The translations under genes were made by a program, and so were the position numbers. Positions 23,904-34,669 of a stretch of DNA of 64,000 nt are shown piece by piece; the first letter of the stretch is position 1, and each line of letters starts with the position of its first letter. The notes beneath the pieces are model-generated. The model saw only the letters and a list, made by a program, of their open reading frames with translations, was not told the DNA's origin and made no database searches. The DNA is from Trifolium pratense (taxonomy: Eukaryota > Streptophyta > Magnoliopsida > Fabales > Fabaceae), in assembly GCF_020283565.1 (NCBI RefSeq), contig NC_060065.1, positions 43,202,409 through 43,266,408 on the forward strand. The letters are read 5' to 3'.

Positions 23904-26538
23904 TGTTGAAGCAAAATCCTTTTTGATATGTGTTTTAATGACAACAAACCTTATGGAATAAATGTTAAGTTTTATGAATGGTGATCTACTGATGGTTGCA
24001 CTTGAGTTTTTGTTTAAAGACAGATAATGATAAAAGTGGACGAGCTAGATGCCACTCACATCAACAAGTGCATTTTATATACTCAAACAATGAAAGAATT
24101 GGAGTATCATCAGATAATTACAACAATAGTATCACAAGCTTCATGAAGATTTTTAAAGACTGTTGTTTGAATCATACGAGGATTCATCGAACGTTCAAGC
24201 AAGAAAGTGAACTTCATGGTTAATAGTCTTCATCTTCACCACAAGGTTTACAATGGGAATTAAATATTCAAGGAAGATTAAGAGGATCGTAGTTGAAGAA
24301 TCAAGATGGAAAAACCTGCATCACAAGCTACAAAAGAATATATTTGATGTTGTGTGACAAAACTTATATTGAGTTTTGTACTACATGCTTTGAAGAATTA
24401 CAATTGCAATTAATATCAAAAGGAATGATGCATGTACGAAAGATCGTCAAAAGCTACTCAAAGTATCATCCTACCAAAGCTTGTCAAGATGACAATGTTT
24501 GAGAATAATCTTCCACGATGTTTTCAAAAGAGCTTATGCACAATGCATAAAAGTTTAATCATTCTCAATGATGAGTACACTCACGCCTCCACTAAATAAT
24601 CTTAAAGATACTCATTGAACAAACAACAATGTGTGCAAAACGTCAAAGAAGAATTATGGGAAGTTTGCAACAACAAAAGAATTCAAAGTTGATTGACCAA
24701 AGAAGATATTATCTTCTCATAAAGAAAAGAAATATTATCAACTCTTATGAAACAATGTTCTCATCATGAACATGTTTATTTTCCTCAAGAGCATTCATAT
24801 CAGTTCAGCACAATTACAAGAATCAACTTTGAAGAAGAAATCATTTCAAAGGTTGAATTATTTATAAGTCAGTAGAACGTTCTCAGAACGGTCTCCCAAG
24901 TTTGCGTGTTCAAGGATAATCACTTTTCATAAGTCAACTTGGTACAAGACAAGAAAGAACTTTTAAGTTGGACTTATTAAAGGATCATAACAGTGCAAAT
25001 AAGTCATTTAAGGTAAAGAATTAATTTTGGTTCTTGAGCTTACTCGAATAAGCTTCTTTAAGGAATAATAACTTCACATCTTGCAACAAGGCTTTATGTT
25101 CTCCAAGAACATCATTAAAGAAGTTAATCTAGACCAATGAGAACTCAGCAACAAGTACATACAGCTTGCATAGAAGTTTCACATCTGATCCAAGTACAAG
25201 CTTATGACATGGGTGGCTACATTCTCCCATAAAAGAGTACTTATCTCACTATTCATGTGTCCTTTGAAGGACAAGTGAACAGTGGCTACTCTATGCCTTT
25301 GATGAAGAGTTTACAGCTGTTTGACAACTTGCAACAACTTGCAACAGCTATATTTTCGTTGGACCTTATCCACACCATCTCAGAGAATGGTCTCCAACGT
25401 CCTGGAGAATGATCTCCCAGTTTCTGCACTTAGGTGGCAATCTTATCCAAATGAATTCAAATCTTATTTTCCCACATGGGAAATACATTTGCAAAGGATA
25501 TACACTCAGAGACAACTCATTGACAGTTGGTGGAAGAATATTTCTGACCAACAAGTACAATGTGACAGTCAGAGACCATTGGAAGAATGATCTCCTGAAG
25601 CATCTAAAGGACAGATTCACATGGACTGTTTTGTTTCTCTCACAACAGCTATTTCTATACTCTCAACGGTTATAATTGATGTTCAAACTACAGAGGGACA
25701 TCTCCATCTATAAATAGCATGGTTGGTTGCACAAGAAGAGCAAGAGTTCAAGCTACAAATCATAAAACACTTGTTTTTGTCTACAAGTCATAAAACTCTT
25801 CTACACTCAAAGATCTTCATTCTCATCTATACTTCTGGTATATTGAGTGTTTTTATTTGCTTCTCAAACTAACCTTTGAGTTTCAACAAAGCAAATATCT
25901 TAAGAGACCACTTTGGTACACAACTCACTTTTAAGTGGTTGTATCTTTGTCTCTTCTTTTTCACTCATACTCCAAGCTCTCTAGAAAAATAGGATCTATA
26001 TTTCATGAGTATTGTGAGTGTAATTCATTTGTAAGCTTCACAACCGGTTAGGTGTGATTAAAAGCTTAGATCCAAGAAACCATTGATAAATCCTTAGGAT
26101 TCTCTCAAATCAATTGGGTATAATTGATTGAGGTTACCTTGTAAAGGTAGAGCAGCTGGTTATAGCTGGTTACTTTGTGATCTTGGTTTAGATCATAAAG
26201 GGTCTTTGATCTGGGCTTAGATCAAAGGGAAGTTTCTGTAATCTTGGTCTAGATTATAGTGGATAATCTCACGCAAGTGGGGACTGGAGTAGCCCATACT
26301 ATTAAGGGGTGAACCAGGATAAATTCTTTGTGTGATTCTCTCTTCCCTCACTCTTTTATTTGTGCAAACACTAACTCACACAAATCACTTTATTGCACTT
26401 ACATTCAAGGAGAACGTTCTCCGGTTAGTCTAACCATTTACTATCATAGTGTGTTATTGTGTTTAAATTGTTTTGCAGTTAAATTTTAAAAGGTCACAAT
26501 TCAAACCCCCCTTTCTTGTGACAAACATTGTTACTTCA
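23904..26538 (+). repeat. 3' LTR of the nested element
   Basis: 2635 bp, the same as 16073-18707 except T26447 for C18616 as far as I could compare. It is followed by TAAGC and the copia integrase remnant. Confidence 0.92.
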
Positions 26539-27245
26539 TAAGCTGCTGTTAATAGGGCGTGTCCCCAAAAGGAGTTTGGAAGATCAGCGTGACTCATCAT
26601 AGACCGCACCATGTCCAACAAGGTTCGGTTTCTTCTCTCAGACACACCATTCCATTGTGGTGTTCCAGGAGGAGTGAGTTGGGATAAGATCCCACACTCT
26701 TTTAGATGGTCATCAAACTCTAGGCTTAAATACTCACCTCCTCGATCTGATCAAAGGATTTTGATTTTCTTTCCTAGTTGGTTTTGTACTTCATTTTTAA
26801 ATTCTTTGAACTTTTCAAAGGATTCGGATTTATGCTTCATTAGATACACATATCCATATCTACTGTAGTCATCAGTAAATGTGATGAAGTATTGAAAACC
26901 TCCTCTAGCATGTGTGTTCAATGGTCCACATACATCAGTATGTATGAGAGCCAAAAGATCACTTGCCCTTTCACCTTTACCAGTGAATGGGGTCTTTGTC
27001 ATTTTTCCCAATAAGCAAGATCTGCATGTTTCAAAAGATTCATAATCAAATGAATCCAAGAGCCCATCTTTATGGAGCTTGGAAATGCGTTTCTCATTTA
27101 TATGGCCTAAACGACAGTGCCAAAGGTATGTAGGATTTAACTCATTAGGTTTAATCCTTTTTGTATCAATGTTATATATTGGCATTTCAAGATCAAGAAT
27201 ATATAATCCATTACTCATTTGTGCTGTGGCATAAAAAAATATCAT
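26539..27245 (-). pseudogene. copia polyprotein, pre-integrase and integrase part
   Basis: Reading from 27245 down, the translation has a GAG-pre-integrase segment (LWHCRLGHINEKRISKL with HxxxxH-type spacing and CRSCLLGKM) and the integrase core (HTDVCGPL, FTDDYSRYGYVYL). The core then hits a TGA at 26751-26753, where relatives have an arginine codon before SDRGGEY. The same frame resumes (ERRNRTLLDMVRSMM) until the nested element cuts it at 26539. The stop fits a CGA to TGA change, that is, methyl-cytosine deamination. The 5' junction to gag is frameshifted. The protein would lack the second half of the catalytic core. Confidence 0.9.
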
Positions 27246-28443
27246 TTAAATAAATGGAGCAACAATTGTTCTTTATTGTAAATGAAAAGCCAAGTTTATC
27301 CAAACAAGAAACAGAAATAATATTCCTGCTAATGGCAGGTACATAAAAACAGTTCTCTAACTGTATTATTAAACCAGAAGGTAAAGTCAAATTATAAACT
27401 CCTACAGCTAATGCGGCAACTCTTGCTCCATTTCCCACTCGTAGGTCAACTTCACCTTTAGCCAATCCTCTACTCCTTTGCAGCCCCTGCACATTAGTAC
27501 AAATGTGAGAACCACATCCGGTATCTAATACCCATGTAGAAGAAGTAGATAAATTAATTTCAATAACAAAGATACCTGCTGAATTAGAGCTCTCTACTCC
27601 ATTCTTTTTATCTTCCAGGTATTTTGGGCAGTTCCTCTTCCAATGTCCAGTCTTGTTACAGTGGAAGCACCTACCCTCCTTTGCAACTCCCCCAGTGGGC
27701 TTCAAGGCTTTAGGGGTAGGTTTGGGTTTGGCAACTTCCTTGCCCTTCCCTTTGACTCCCTTCCCTTTGTTGCCCTTCCCTTTGTTTCCATTGCCAATCA
27801 TAAGAACATGGTTGGACTTCCCTTTTGTTTTCATATTCTGCTCAGCTTGCCTCAACATGCCTAGCAGTTGTGGCAGAGTCTTCTCCATGTCCGACATGGT
27901 GAAGTTCAGAACAAACTGATTAAAACTCTCCGGCAACGATTGCAAGATCAGATCAGTTGCAAGCTCATTTCCAAGTGGAAATCCCAATTTTTCTAAGTTC
28001 CCCACGTACCCAATCATCTTGAGCACATGTGGACTTACTAGAGATCCCTCAGATAGCTTGGCTGAAAACAGGGCTTTGGAAACCTCAAACCTCTCAATCC
28101 TGGCTTGCTCTTGATAGAGCGTTTTCAAGTGTTCGATCATATCGAACGCATTCATGTCCTCATGTTGCTTCTGAAGCTCAGAGGTCATGGTAGCCAGCAT
28201 GAGGCACTTTGCATCCATGGCATCATCAAGACGCTTCTGATAAGCATCCCTTTGTGCCTTTGGAGCATTGGCGGCAGGTTCATCCTCAGGGTTAGGTTGG
28301 GGTTCCTCAATAGCATACAGCTTTTTCTCGTGCATGAGGACTATCCTCAAGTTACGATGCCAATCAAGAAAATTTGTCCCAGACAATTTCTCTTTGTCAA
28401 GAATGCTTCGCAAAATGTTGTTCGAAGTATTGGTGTTTGACAT
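27211..28443 (-). pseudogene. copia gag with protease
   Basis: 410 codons from ATG at 28441-28443. The N-terminus LSGTNFLDWHRNLRIVL is the usual start of copia gag (UBN2-type capsid). A Lys/Gly-rich linker precedes the knuckle CFHCNKTGHWKRNC at about residue 260, CX2CX4HX4C. The aspartic protease motif WVLDTGCGSHIC follows at about residue 305. The frame runs out at 27211 because a run of seven T on the minus strand (A7 at 27233-27239) has one base too many. With six, it would continue into the pre-integrase segment. Gag and protease themselves look intact, so a Gag-only product is conceivable. Confidence 0.92.
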
Positions 28444-29458
28444 GGTGATCTACAATTATAAAAGTGAAAATATAAGTATTGAACAATTTTAATACACATT
28501 TAATTAGGCCTTTAATTAAACATGCTCTCTCACTATTTTACTCAAAACAAATGACCCTCGACATTTGATTCGGAAAATCCCGTTGGAAGATTTTCTAGTG
28601 AGAATGAGATCCATATTTCACTTCGTTTTAAGTCAGCGTTGGGCTGATTACACAAAACTTAGTTATTTAGGTAGGAAACTCCTTTCCAATTGTATCTCAT
28701 ACAACTCTCATATCCTTTCTATTGGGTGAATAACACTTATTCTAATCCATCACATGGAATAACCCAATACTTGCTTCTAAAGTTATATAATCTTATTATA
28801 TTTTCTTTAGTTAAGTTAGACCCATTAAATAGCGATCGGATAAATAAATTACCTCACCGCAACTTATCAATATTGACAATGCACTTCGCGTTGGCAAAAC
28901 CTACATTGATCGATATTGATCTTGAAGGGCGCTATTCGTTGGAAAGCAATAAAACTTAATATTAATTCCTTTGAGGGCTTTTATAATTAATTTGATCTCA
29001 CCTTACCACGGCTTACATACAATGACGTCACTCCATTCATAACATGCATCAACATACATAATATAATAAAATGATATGGTTATGGCCCCTAGCGTAATTG
29101 TTCCCTCAAGCCATTGAGAGAACCTATGCTATATCTAAGAATGACCTATACTTCTCCAAGATAGATCTTCATTGATGTCCTTCCTGTCCTATTTGCTAAT
29201 CTTATATTACATCACTACAAGAAACTCGTGTTCATACGAGGGAGTGAGATGAGAAAAGAATTTACATCAAGAAAATATAAGAGAGGCACGACACGCAGGC
29301 CGTATTTAAAATCCCAAATAAAACGAAAAAGAACTAAGGCCATAACCATTCATCATGCAACTTTAATAACAATAAACACACAATTTATTATTATTACATT
29401 AGTCCAATTAATAAAATACTATGATTGATCACCTTACGCAGAGTTAGCCGGTGGTTAG
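28444..29458 (-). other. copia leader region without a primer-binding site
   Basis: About 1 kb between the gag start and the duplicated CACTA flank. The gag ATG is preceded on the minus strand by TTATAATTGTAG|ATCACC, which could be a leader-intron acceptor. No TGGTATCAGAGC-type site is found near 29458, so the LTR-proximal leader is missing or displaced. A CACTACAAGAAAC at 29213 looks like a CACTA end but has no partner. Confidence 0.5.
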
Positions 29459-29645
29459 TGCTTTAGAAGTTGTGAATTTGGCAAACAAAATCTTCAAGCT
29501 GTGATGCTTAGTGTTTTAGCTACAGCTGTTCTATATTTTTGTGTTGCTACAATTTTTTGATGTGTAGCTACTGCCTGTGTTTTTTTGCTATTCGGACTGC
29601 ATTAGAGTTTTGTATTGGATTTGTTTTTGTAGCTTTAGAGAGGGG
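29459..29645. repeat. CACTA flank present twice (right copy)
   Basis: It matches 12488-12674. It separates the copia leader from the LTR at 29646, where a primer-binding site would be expected. It ends in AGGGG, giving this LTR the duplication on both sides as a solo LTR would have. Confidence 0.9.
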
Positions 29646-30953
29646 TGTTAGGAAATCGTTTCATAAAACACTTTTATAAACGCAGCGGAATTTTAAAATT
29701 AAGATTTCCCATCAATGGATTCTTGTGAATGAGCATGATCAGGTCTAGAATATTACCTTTGAAGAACAAAACTGTGGCCGCCTTTATCGATCACAAGCAC
29801 CGCACTTGCAGCACCTCCACTTAGTCCACACGAACAGAAACCTTCAATCTCACAGTGCTAGCTGTTCTTGGATGAAGGCTGAGGGAATTTTGTGCGGTTT
29901 AGGGTTTAGAGAAATTCAGAATTTTCTAAACTCAGTTAGGGTTTCAAAAAGTGTAACTTCTGAACTTCATAAGGCTCTATTTATAGAGTTTCTTATGAGG
30001 TCTTTAGTTTACACGAAATTGGGCTTCTCAAGCCCAATAACCGTTTTTCACTAACTGCACCCCCACAATAAGTCTTACTTATTTTTCCCTTCTTAACTGT
30101 CCTTATGTGTGTGACCCTGTAGGTTCTTATGACGTTGGCAATAATATTAATCGTAATATTATAAACAGTGAGCGGTATCTAGCAACACATCACTGTTACC
30201 CAAGTCATAGGAATGTCACGTGATCTGACTAACCTTTCCGTGATAAATATCTTGTGCACAATTACCCTTTTGTCCTCATGTCTATATTGAACACAAGGCA
30301 TAGTATGTCATCCTTGTCTAGTTCAATATTGGGCCCATAGACATATCTCCCGTTATGTAGGAGGGACAAATTCCATCTAGGTCACTCATGTCCCTCAGCA
30401 TGATTCGTGGGATACCCATCAACCATCTTTATAATTATCCAGTTACGGATAACGTTTGAATGACAACAAGGTATTACACTCCTGCATCTAGGGTACATAG
30501 TGGTTTCAGGTCGAAGGGTGGAATACACCTTTTATCACTATGAGAAAACTTATGACATTTCATAACACTCTATGTAGTATTCTCATGGTGGGTCAATCCG
30601 ATATAAAGTTACCCTTAACATTTATATCTATGTGAAGACTTGATAACTCATTATCCATGATCAGTGAGATATGATCATCAGTCTACCAACATAATAGTCT
30701 TTATGCTTTATTGTTATCCCATTTCACAATAAAACTTGACTATGGATATGTTTAAGAATAGTGTTCTTATATTTAATGGAATCTCACGATTAAGTCATAC
30801 TTAACGTTCCATAAGTGAACTGACTATTCTAGGGACTTTATCATTTTATCATATATAAAATAAATAAAGAAAAGCCTTTTATTTGATAAGTAAATTATTC
30901 AATACATCTATTATTCAATTATAAGTAATTGGCCTCTAGGGCTTACACCAACA
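29646..30953 (-). repeat. copia LTR (right copy, solo-LTR-like flanks)
   Basis: 1308 bp, matching 12675-13982 apart from G30210. It is bounded by AGGGG at 29641-29645 and 30954-30958. The minus-strand TATA-type box is at about 29974-29987. Confidence 0.9.
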
Positions 30954-33060
30954 AGGGGTACTTTGTTTGGATGTAGCTAGCTTTTTTTAGTGTGCCTTCT
31001 GTTTTTTTGTCTCCATCTTGGGCATTTGGTGCTAGAAATGTTGTATCTTTGGCTGGTTTTTGGTGCCTTACAATTTAGTTGTGTGGTTGGTGTTTGTGGT
31101 ATGTATTGAGAATGGGTAGTTTTGGTTTGTTTGTGGTTGCCATATATTACAGCTGTGTTGACATCACTACTAGGATGTCGTCCTTTATGATTAGGTATGG
31201 TAACTAGCAGCTTTCTCAATTTTGTTGTTCTTGTTGTTGTTCGTCGAAGAGGCCTGCTATTACTTTCTTTTTGGGTGTTTTTTTGGTCCCTGTATATGCT
31301 TCTTCCGGTGCCTGCTGGTCGTTACTATGTGTGTTTTATTGGCCTTGCAGTGCTTCTGTTTTGAGGCACAGTGTATTTTGTGCTTTGTGAATTTGAGAAT
31401 AAGCTTTGTTAATCAGATATATAGAAGTATACATCTTTTAGTTTTATGTGAAACTGTATTGGTGTGTGTGTGTTTCTAGATTCTTTCTTTGATATAAACT
31501 GTGATTCTTCTATAGAAAATCAAAAGATAGTTAAGATTAAGTGGTTACCAGGGAGCCGAAGAATGTTGGAATTGAATAGTATTAAGTATAATTGCTCTAT
31601 TTTAAGTTTGAACAGGTACAATGTAAGAAACAAGATGGTGGCAGGTCTTGTCTTCTCTACTTTTCTTCTGTTTTGTGGTTTGCAAGTGTTATTTATTTAC
31701 TTCATCTTACATTTGGCTTCAGGTATATCCTTGCTACTCTCGAGGTAAAATCCCCTTCTTTAGATTCATAATCAACTGGTTCTGTTATCATTTGCATTCT
31801 ACCATGGTTGCTGCAATAGTAACCTCATTCTATTATTACAGTCATGAAGTGTAACAACCCGACTTTAATTAAAATAAGTAATATTAATTAGAAATGGTGA
31901 TTGAAGTTACTCGAAGAATTATTGATCAAAGTATGAGATAGTTCAAAGGCATAAACATGTTTTAGTAATAAGTTGGAGGGTATAGTGGACAAGTATCATT
32001 ACTAGTAAGACTAGTATTACAGGTATGTATTGGGAGGAAGCAAACATCAGTATAGTGAAGACCCATTCCCTTCTTTCTTCTCTGTCCGTTCATTCCCTTT
32101 CTTAACTCCACCCCACACAAAAATCCAAATCTCAACCAAAGAGAAATGCATGTGTAGCTTCAGATTCATTTGCCCTTCTTCATGAACTCACCTTTCCCTT
32201 GCTTTTCTCTCTCTCAGGCAACGTGATTCTCTCCTCTCCACACCTTGAACCAGTTTCATGTGCTCTCATGGCCAAAGGGTTGCATGTGTTGGAAACAATC
32301 TTAATCTGCTGGTTTTGAGTATTAAAAGCTAAGGTAAAATTAGTAATTTCAATTCCACTCTCTTTCCCTCTTTTTATGAACACTAAACTCACCCTTAAAG
32401 CCTTCACTCATTTGGGGTCAATTGCATGTACACATACTCTGTAAATTGGGGTAATTGAAAGTGTTAGGGAACTGATTGAAATGGAGAAAAGAATTGAAGG
32501 TCGGAGCTTGGAAGGACTGTTGATGGAACAAGAAAACAAGAGGAATTGCTTAAGTTGTGTAAAATCCGTATTTGGGACAGGGCTCCACTCAAACGGTAAT
32601 AAATCTCTCTCTGTAACTCTGAACTTAGTGTGGTTTGTTTCTATGGATAGCTAACGAAATTATCTTCGTCTGGGTGTCGATTTGGTGGAATTCAGAGTTA
32701 TATTGAGGTCTAGGCATGATTTCGAAGTGGAGGGTCTGAAGCTGAGTTTGTGCAGGAATATGGACTGTTCGTGAAGGCATGCTTTCGAATTTTGGCTTTA
32801 TCAATGCTTAGCAATGCATTTAATGCTCTGTAATTCATATACTGATTAGTTTAAATGTAAATTATATTTGGATTTGAAGATATCCATTGTATTCTAGTAA
32901 CTTGTAAAGAGATTTGAGTAACATATTTTCTAACCAATACTTTTGTATGGTACCTCTTCGAATGTCTTATGTGGTGTTTAATTATAATCAATGAAATTTG
33001 TTGGCTCTTTTTTTTTTTGTATTCAAGTATAGCCTAATAAAAAAAATGGATTTTTTTTTT
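30954..33060. other. right interior of the CACTA element
   Basis: This continues the CACTA sequence interrupted at 12674. It is T/G-rich and intron-like to about 31850. A pyrimidine-rich, UTR-like stretch at 32040-32260 is followed by sequence with a possible short exon around 32480-32600 (GAACAAGAAAACAAGAGG, ending GGTAATAAATC). No protein family is recognised and no transposase motif was seen. Confidence 0.4.
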
Positions 33061-33420
33061 TATTTTAAAAAAGACTTTTAATAGCGTTTATTCAAGAAAG
33101 CGTTATTATAGGTAGGTGCGGGCGCTATTAAAGCTAGTATATTTGAAGACTATAATAGCGCTTTATGCACGGGAGCTATTAAATATATGACCTATAATAG
33201 CTGTTTCACAATAAAGCGCTATTAAAGCTCTTTCCAAGAAAGCAGAAAACAACGTACGACAGCGGTTTTATAAATAAGCGCTATTAAATGTAGACAAATG
33301 ATAGCGTTTTTAAGCGCTATTATAGGTACAGAACCTATAATAGCGGTATCAGTAATAGCGTTTTTAAGCGCTATTAAAAGTCAAAACAAGTGCTATTAAA
33401 GCCCCTTTTTTGTTGTAGTG
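33061..33420. repeat. right TIR and subterminal repeats of the CACTA element
   Basis: Dense array of AAGCGCTATTAAA, TATAATAGCG and related motifs in both orientations, ending CCCCTTTTTTGTTGTAGTG at 33420, followed by the CAC duplication. Confidence 0.85.
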
Positions 33421-33461
33421 CACAAATTTGTTTAAATTAATAATTTCTTCAAAAAAAAAGC

Positions 33462-33485
33462 GGGGGGGGGGGGGGGAGGGGGGGG
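33462..33485 (+). repeat. G-run (G15-A-G8)
   Basis: A homopolymer of 15 G, one A, then 8 G, just right of the CACTA element. It could fold as a G-quadruplex. Exact length is a likely assembly or sequencing uncertainty. Confidence 0.8.
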
Positions 33486-33779
33486 AATATCTAAAGGAAT
33501 TTCATAAGCTAATAATCTACACCTTAAATTTTTCTCCAATGTCATGACGTGACGTGATGAATATCTAAAAACTTATTCAAGTATAAATATCTTATTTAAG
33601 GTATTGTATCATCATCAATCGATATTAATTTCTTTTTGTACTTAATATTAGATTATTTAAGGTCTTATATCACAAGTAATATTACCTTACTATATAGTTA
33701 TCATATACAATACTCGCCTTACGATGTCTATTTTTGTAAAGGTGAATAATTTTATAATGGGACTAATTTTGTACTTTAC

Positions 33780-33851
33780 AATACTCGCCTTACGATAAAA
33801 AAATATCGCGGCAATGCCGCGACCCGTGCGAACGCACAGGTATTATACTAG
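33780..33851 (+). mobile_element. Helitron-type 3' terminus
   Basis: A palindrome CGCGGCAATGCCGCG is followed by the hairpin CCCGTGCGAACGCACAGG and then TATTATACTAG|T. Plant Helitrons end in a short GC hairpin followed within about 10 bases by CTRR and insert before a T. The 5' TC end was not identified. It may lie in the repeat that flanks the CACTA insertion on both sides. Confidence 0.6.
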
Positions 33852-34464
33852 TTTTATATAATTTTGATGACAATATTTACCTATTCATTGACATATATAG
33901 ATTTGATTTTAATTTATTATTTTTTTGACCGAATTTGATTTTAATTTATAAAATTGTACTAAAAAAGTAGAACATAAAATAAATAATTGTAGTTGTGTCC
34001 ACAAGCATGAAAAAAACACAAACAAACAATGTTGTTCCTAAAGGGCAAAAAAAGGGATGCCCTTTGAGATGCCATATATGTACGGTAAGGTTACTGCCAA
34101 GAGAAAAGGAAAGTAGATTGGAAGAAGTAAATCTAACCATCCATGTTATGTTGTTTCTTTCGAGCCAAGCAGAAACGATAGATAAAAAAAGACGTGTTAG
34201 TAGGGCGTGTCCTTCCGGAAAGGTAGGGTAAGATATTTCATGCACTAACAATGTTATGCTATAATAGATATGGATCGTCCGATTTTAAATCGACGGTCGA
34301 GATTGTTTTAATATATGAAATTGTATTTGTAATTTAGATTGTTCGATATCAAATGAATGGTTGGAATTATCTACAGCAAAAAACTATGTTAAATTATTAC
34401 AGCAGGAAATGTGAAACCAAAAAATACAGCGGTGGCTAGTGAAAAAATTGATCAGTCTCGGTAA

Positions 34465-34665
34465 AGAGGTATTCTTGCATAGGCACAAGACATATAGACA
34501 CAAATTTAGGCGCACACACATGAATTTAAAAAATTAAAAGAAAAATAAAATGGTCACATCAATCAATATCACTTTAATTATTTTTTCTTTAATTTTTATA
34601 CATTGTTGTGAGTGTGCCTAAATGAAATTTATTTGTGCTTGTGCCTATGATAGAATTCCTCCCCG
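34465..34665. mobile_element. foldback MITE, ATAGGCACAAG family (copy 2)
   Basis: CATAGGCACAAGACATATAG faces an inverted CTTGTGCCTATGATAG, with inner TTTAGGCGCACACAC facing GTGTGCCTAAATG and a CACATCAATCAATATCA centre. It is related to 5027-5230. Confidence 0.65.
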
Positions 34666-34669
34666 GTAA

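Larger units (their letters stand above)
16073..26538 (+). mobile_element. gag-only, long-LTR (Sirevirus-like) retrotransposon nested in copia
   Basis: It has two LTRs of 2635 bp (16073-18707 and 23904-26538), a 5-bp duplication TAAGC (16068-16072 and 26539-26543), a Met-initiator-type primer-binding site right after the left LTR, and a polypurine tract right before the right LTR. The 5.2-kb interior encodes only the C-terminal half of a copia-type gag; no protease, integrase, reverse transcriptase or RNase H is visible. Several AGGGGGAG tracts precede the 3' LTR, a trait known from Sireviruses. It must use enzymes from an autonomous relative. LTRs differ at one position that I found (C18616/T26447), so the insertion is very young. 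Confidence 0.88.
12675..30953 (-). mobile_element. Ty1-copia retrotransposon inserted in the CACTA element
   Basis: LTRs of 1308 bp (12675-13982 and 29646-30953) run TG to CA, and AGGGG flanks the outside at 12670-12674 and 30954-30958. The coding region is on the minus strand in the order gag, protease, integrase, reverse transcriptase, RNase H, the copia order. It is split by the younger plus-strand element at 16073-26538. The element is dead: a frameshift in a T7 run, a stop in integrase, the nested insertion, and no primer-binding site beside the 5' LTR. Confidence 0.9.
10718..33420. mobile_element. non-autonomous CACTA transposon with nested retrotransposons and a captured gene piece
   Basis: The left end begins CACTACTACAAAAAGGAG and the right end, inverted, begins CACTACAACAAAAAAGGGG. 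Both continue into TTTAATAGC. Direct CAC trinucleotides flank it at 10715-10717 and 33421-33423, the 3-bp duplication typical of CACTA elements. Subterminal GCGCTATTAAA repeats fill roughly the first 260 bp and last 350 bp. Removing the copia insertion (12675-30953 and one AGGGG) leaves about 4.4 kb. In that remainder I recognise no TNP1/TNP2-type transposase but do see an endoglucosaminidase exon and UTR-like sequence. It was presumably mobilised in trans. Confidence 0.88.

Noticed and set aside
29213..29460. CACTACAAGAAAC at 29213 and GGTTAGTG at 29453-29460 as ends of a small CACTA element
   Set aside because: The inverted ends do not match beyond CACTA and the neighbouring trinucleotides (CAT and CTT) differ.
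33995..34231. Open frames on both strands at 34.0-34.25 kb
   Set aside because: Mutually overlapping antisense frames, no similarity recognised, no promoter or splice context.
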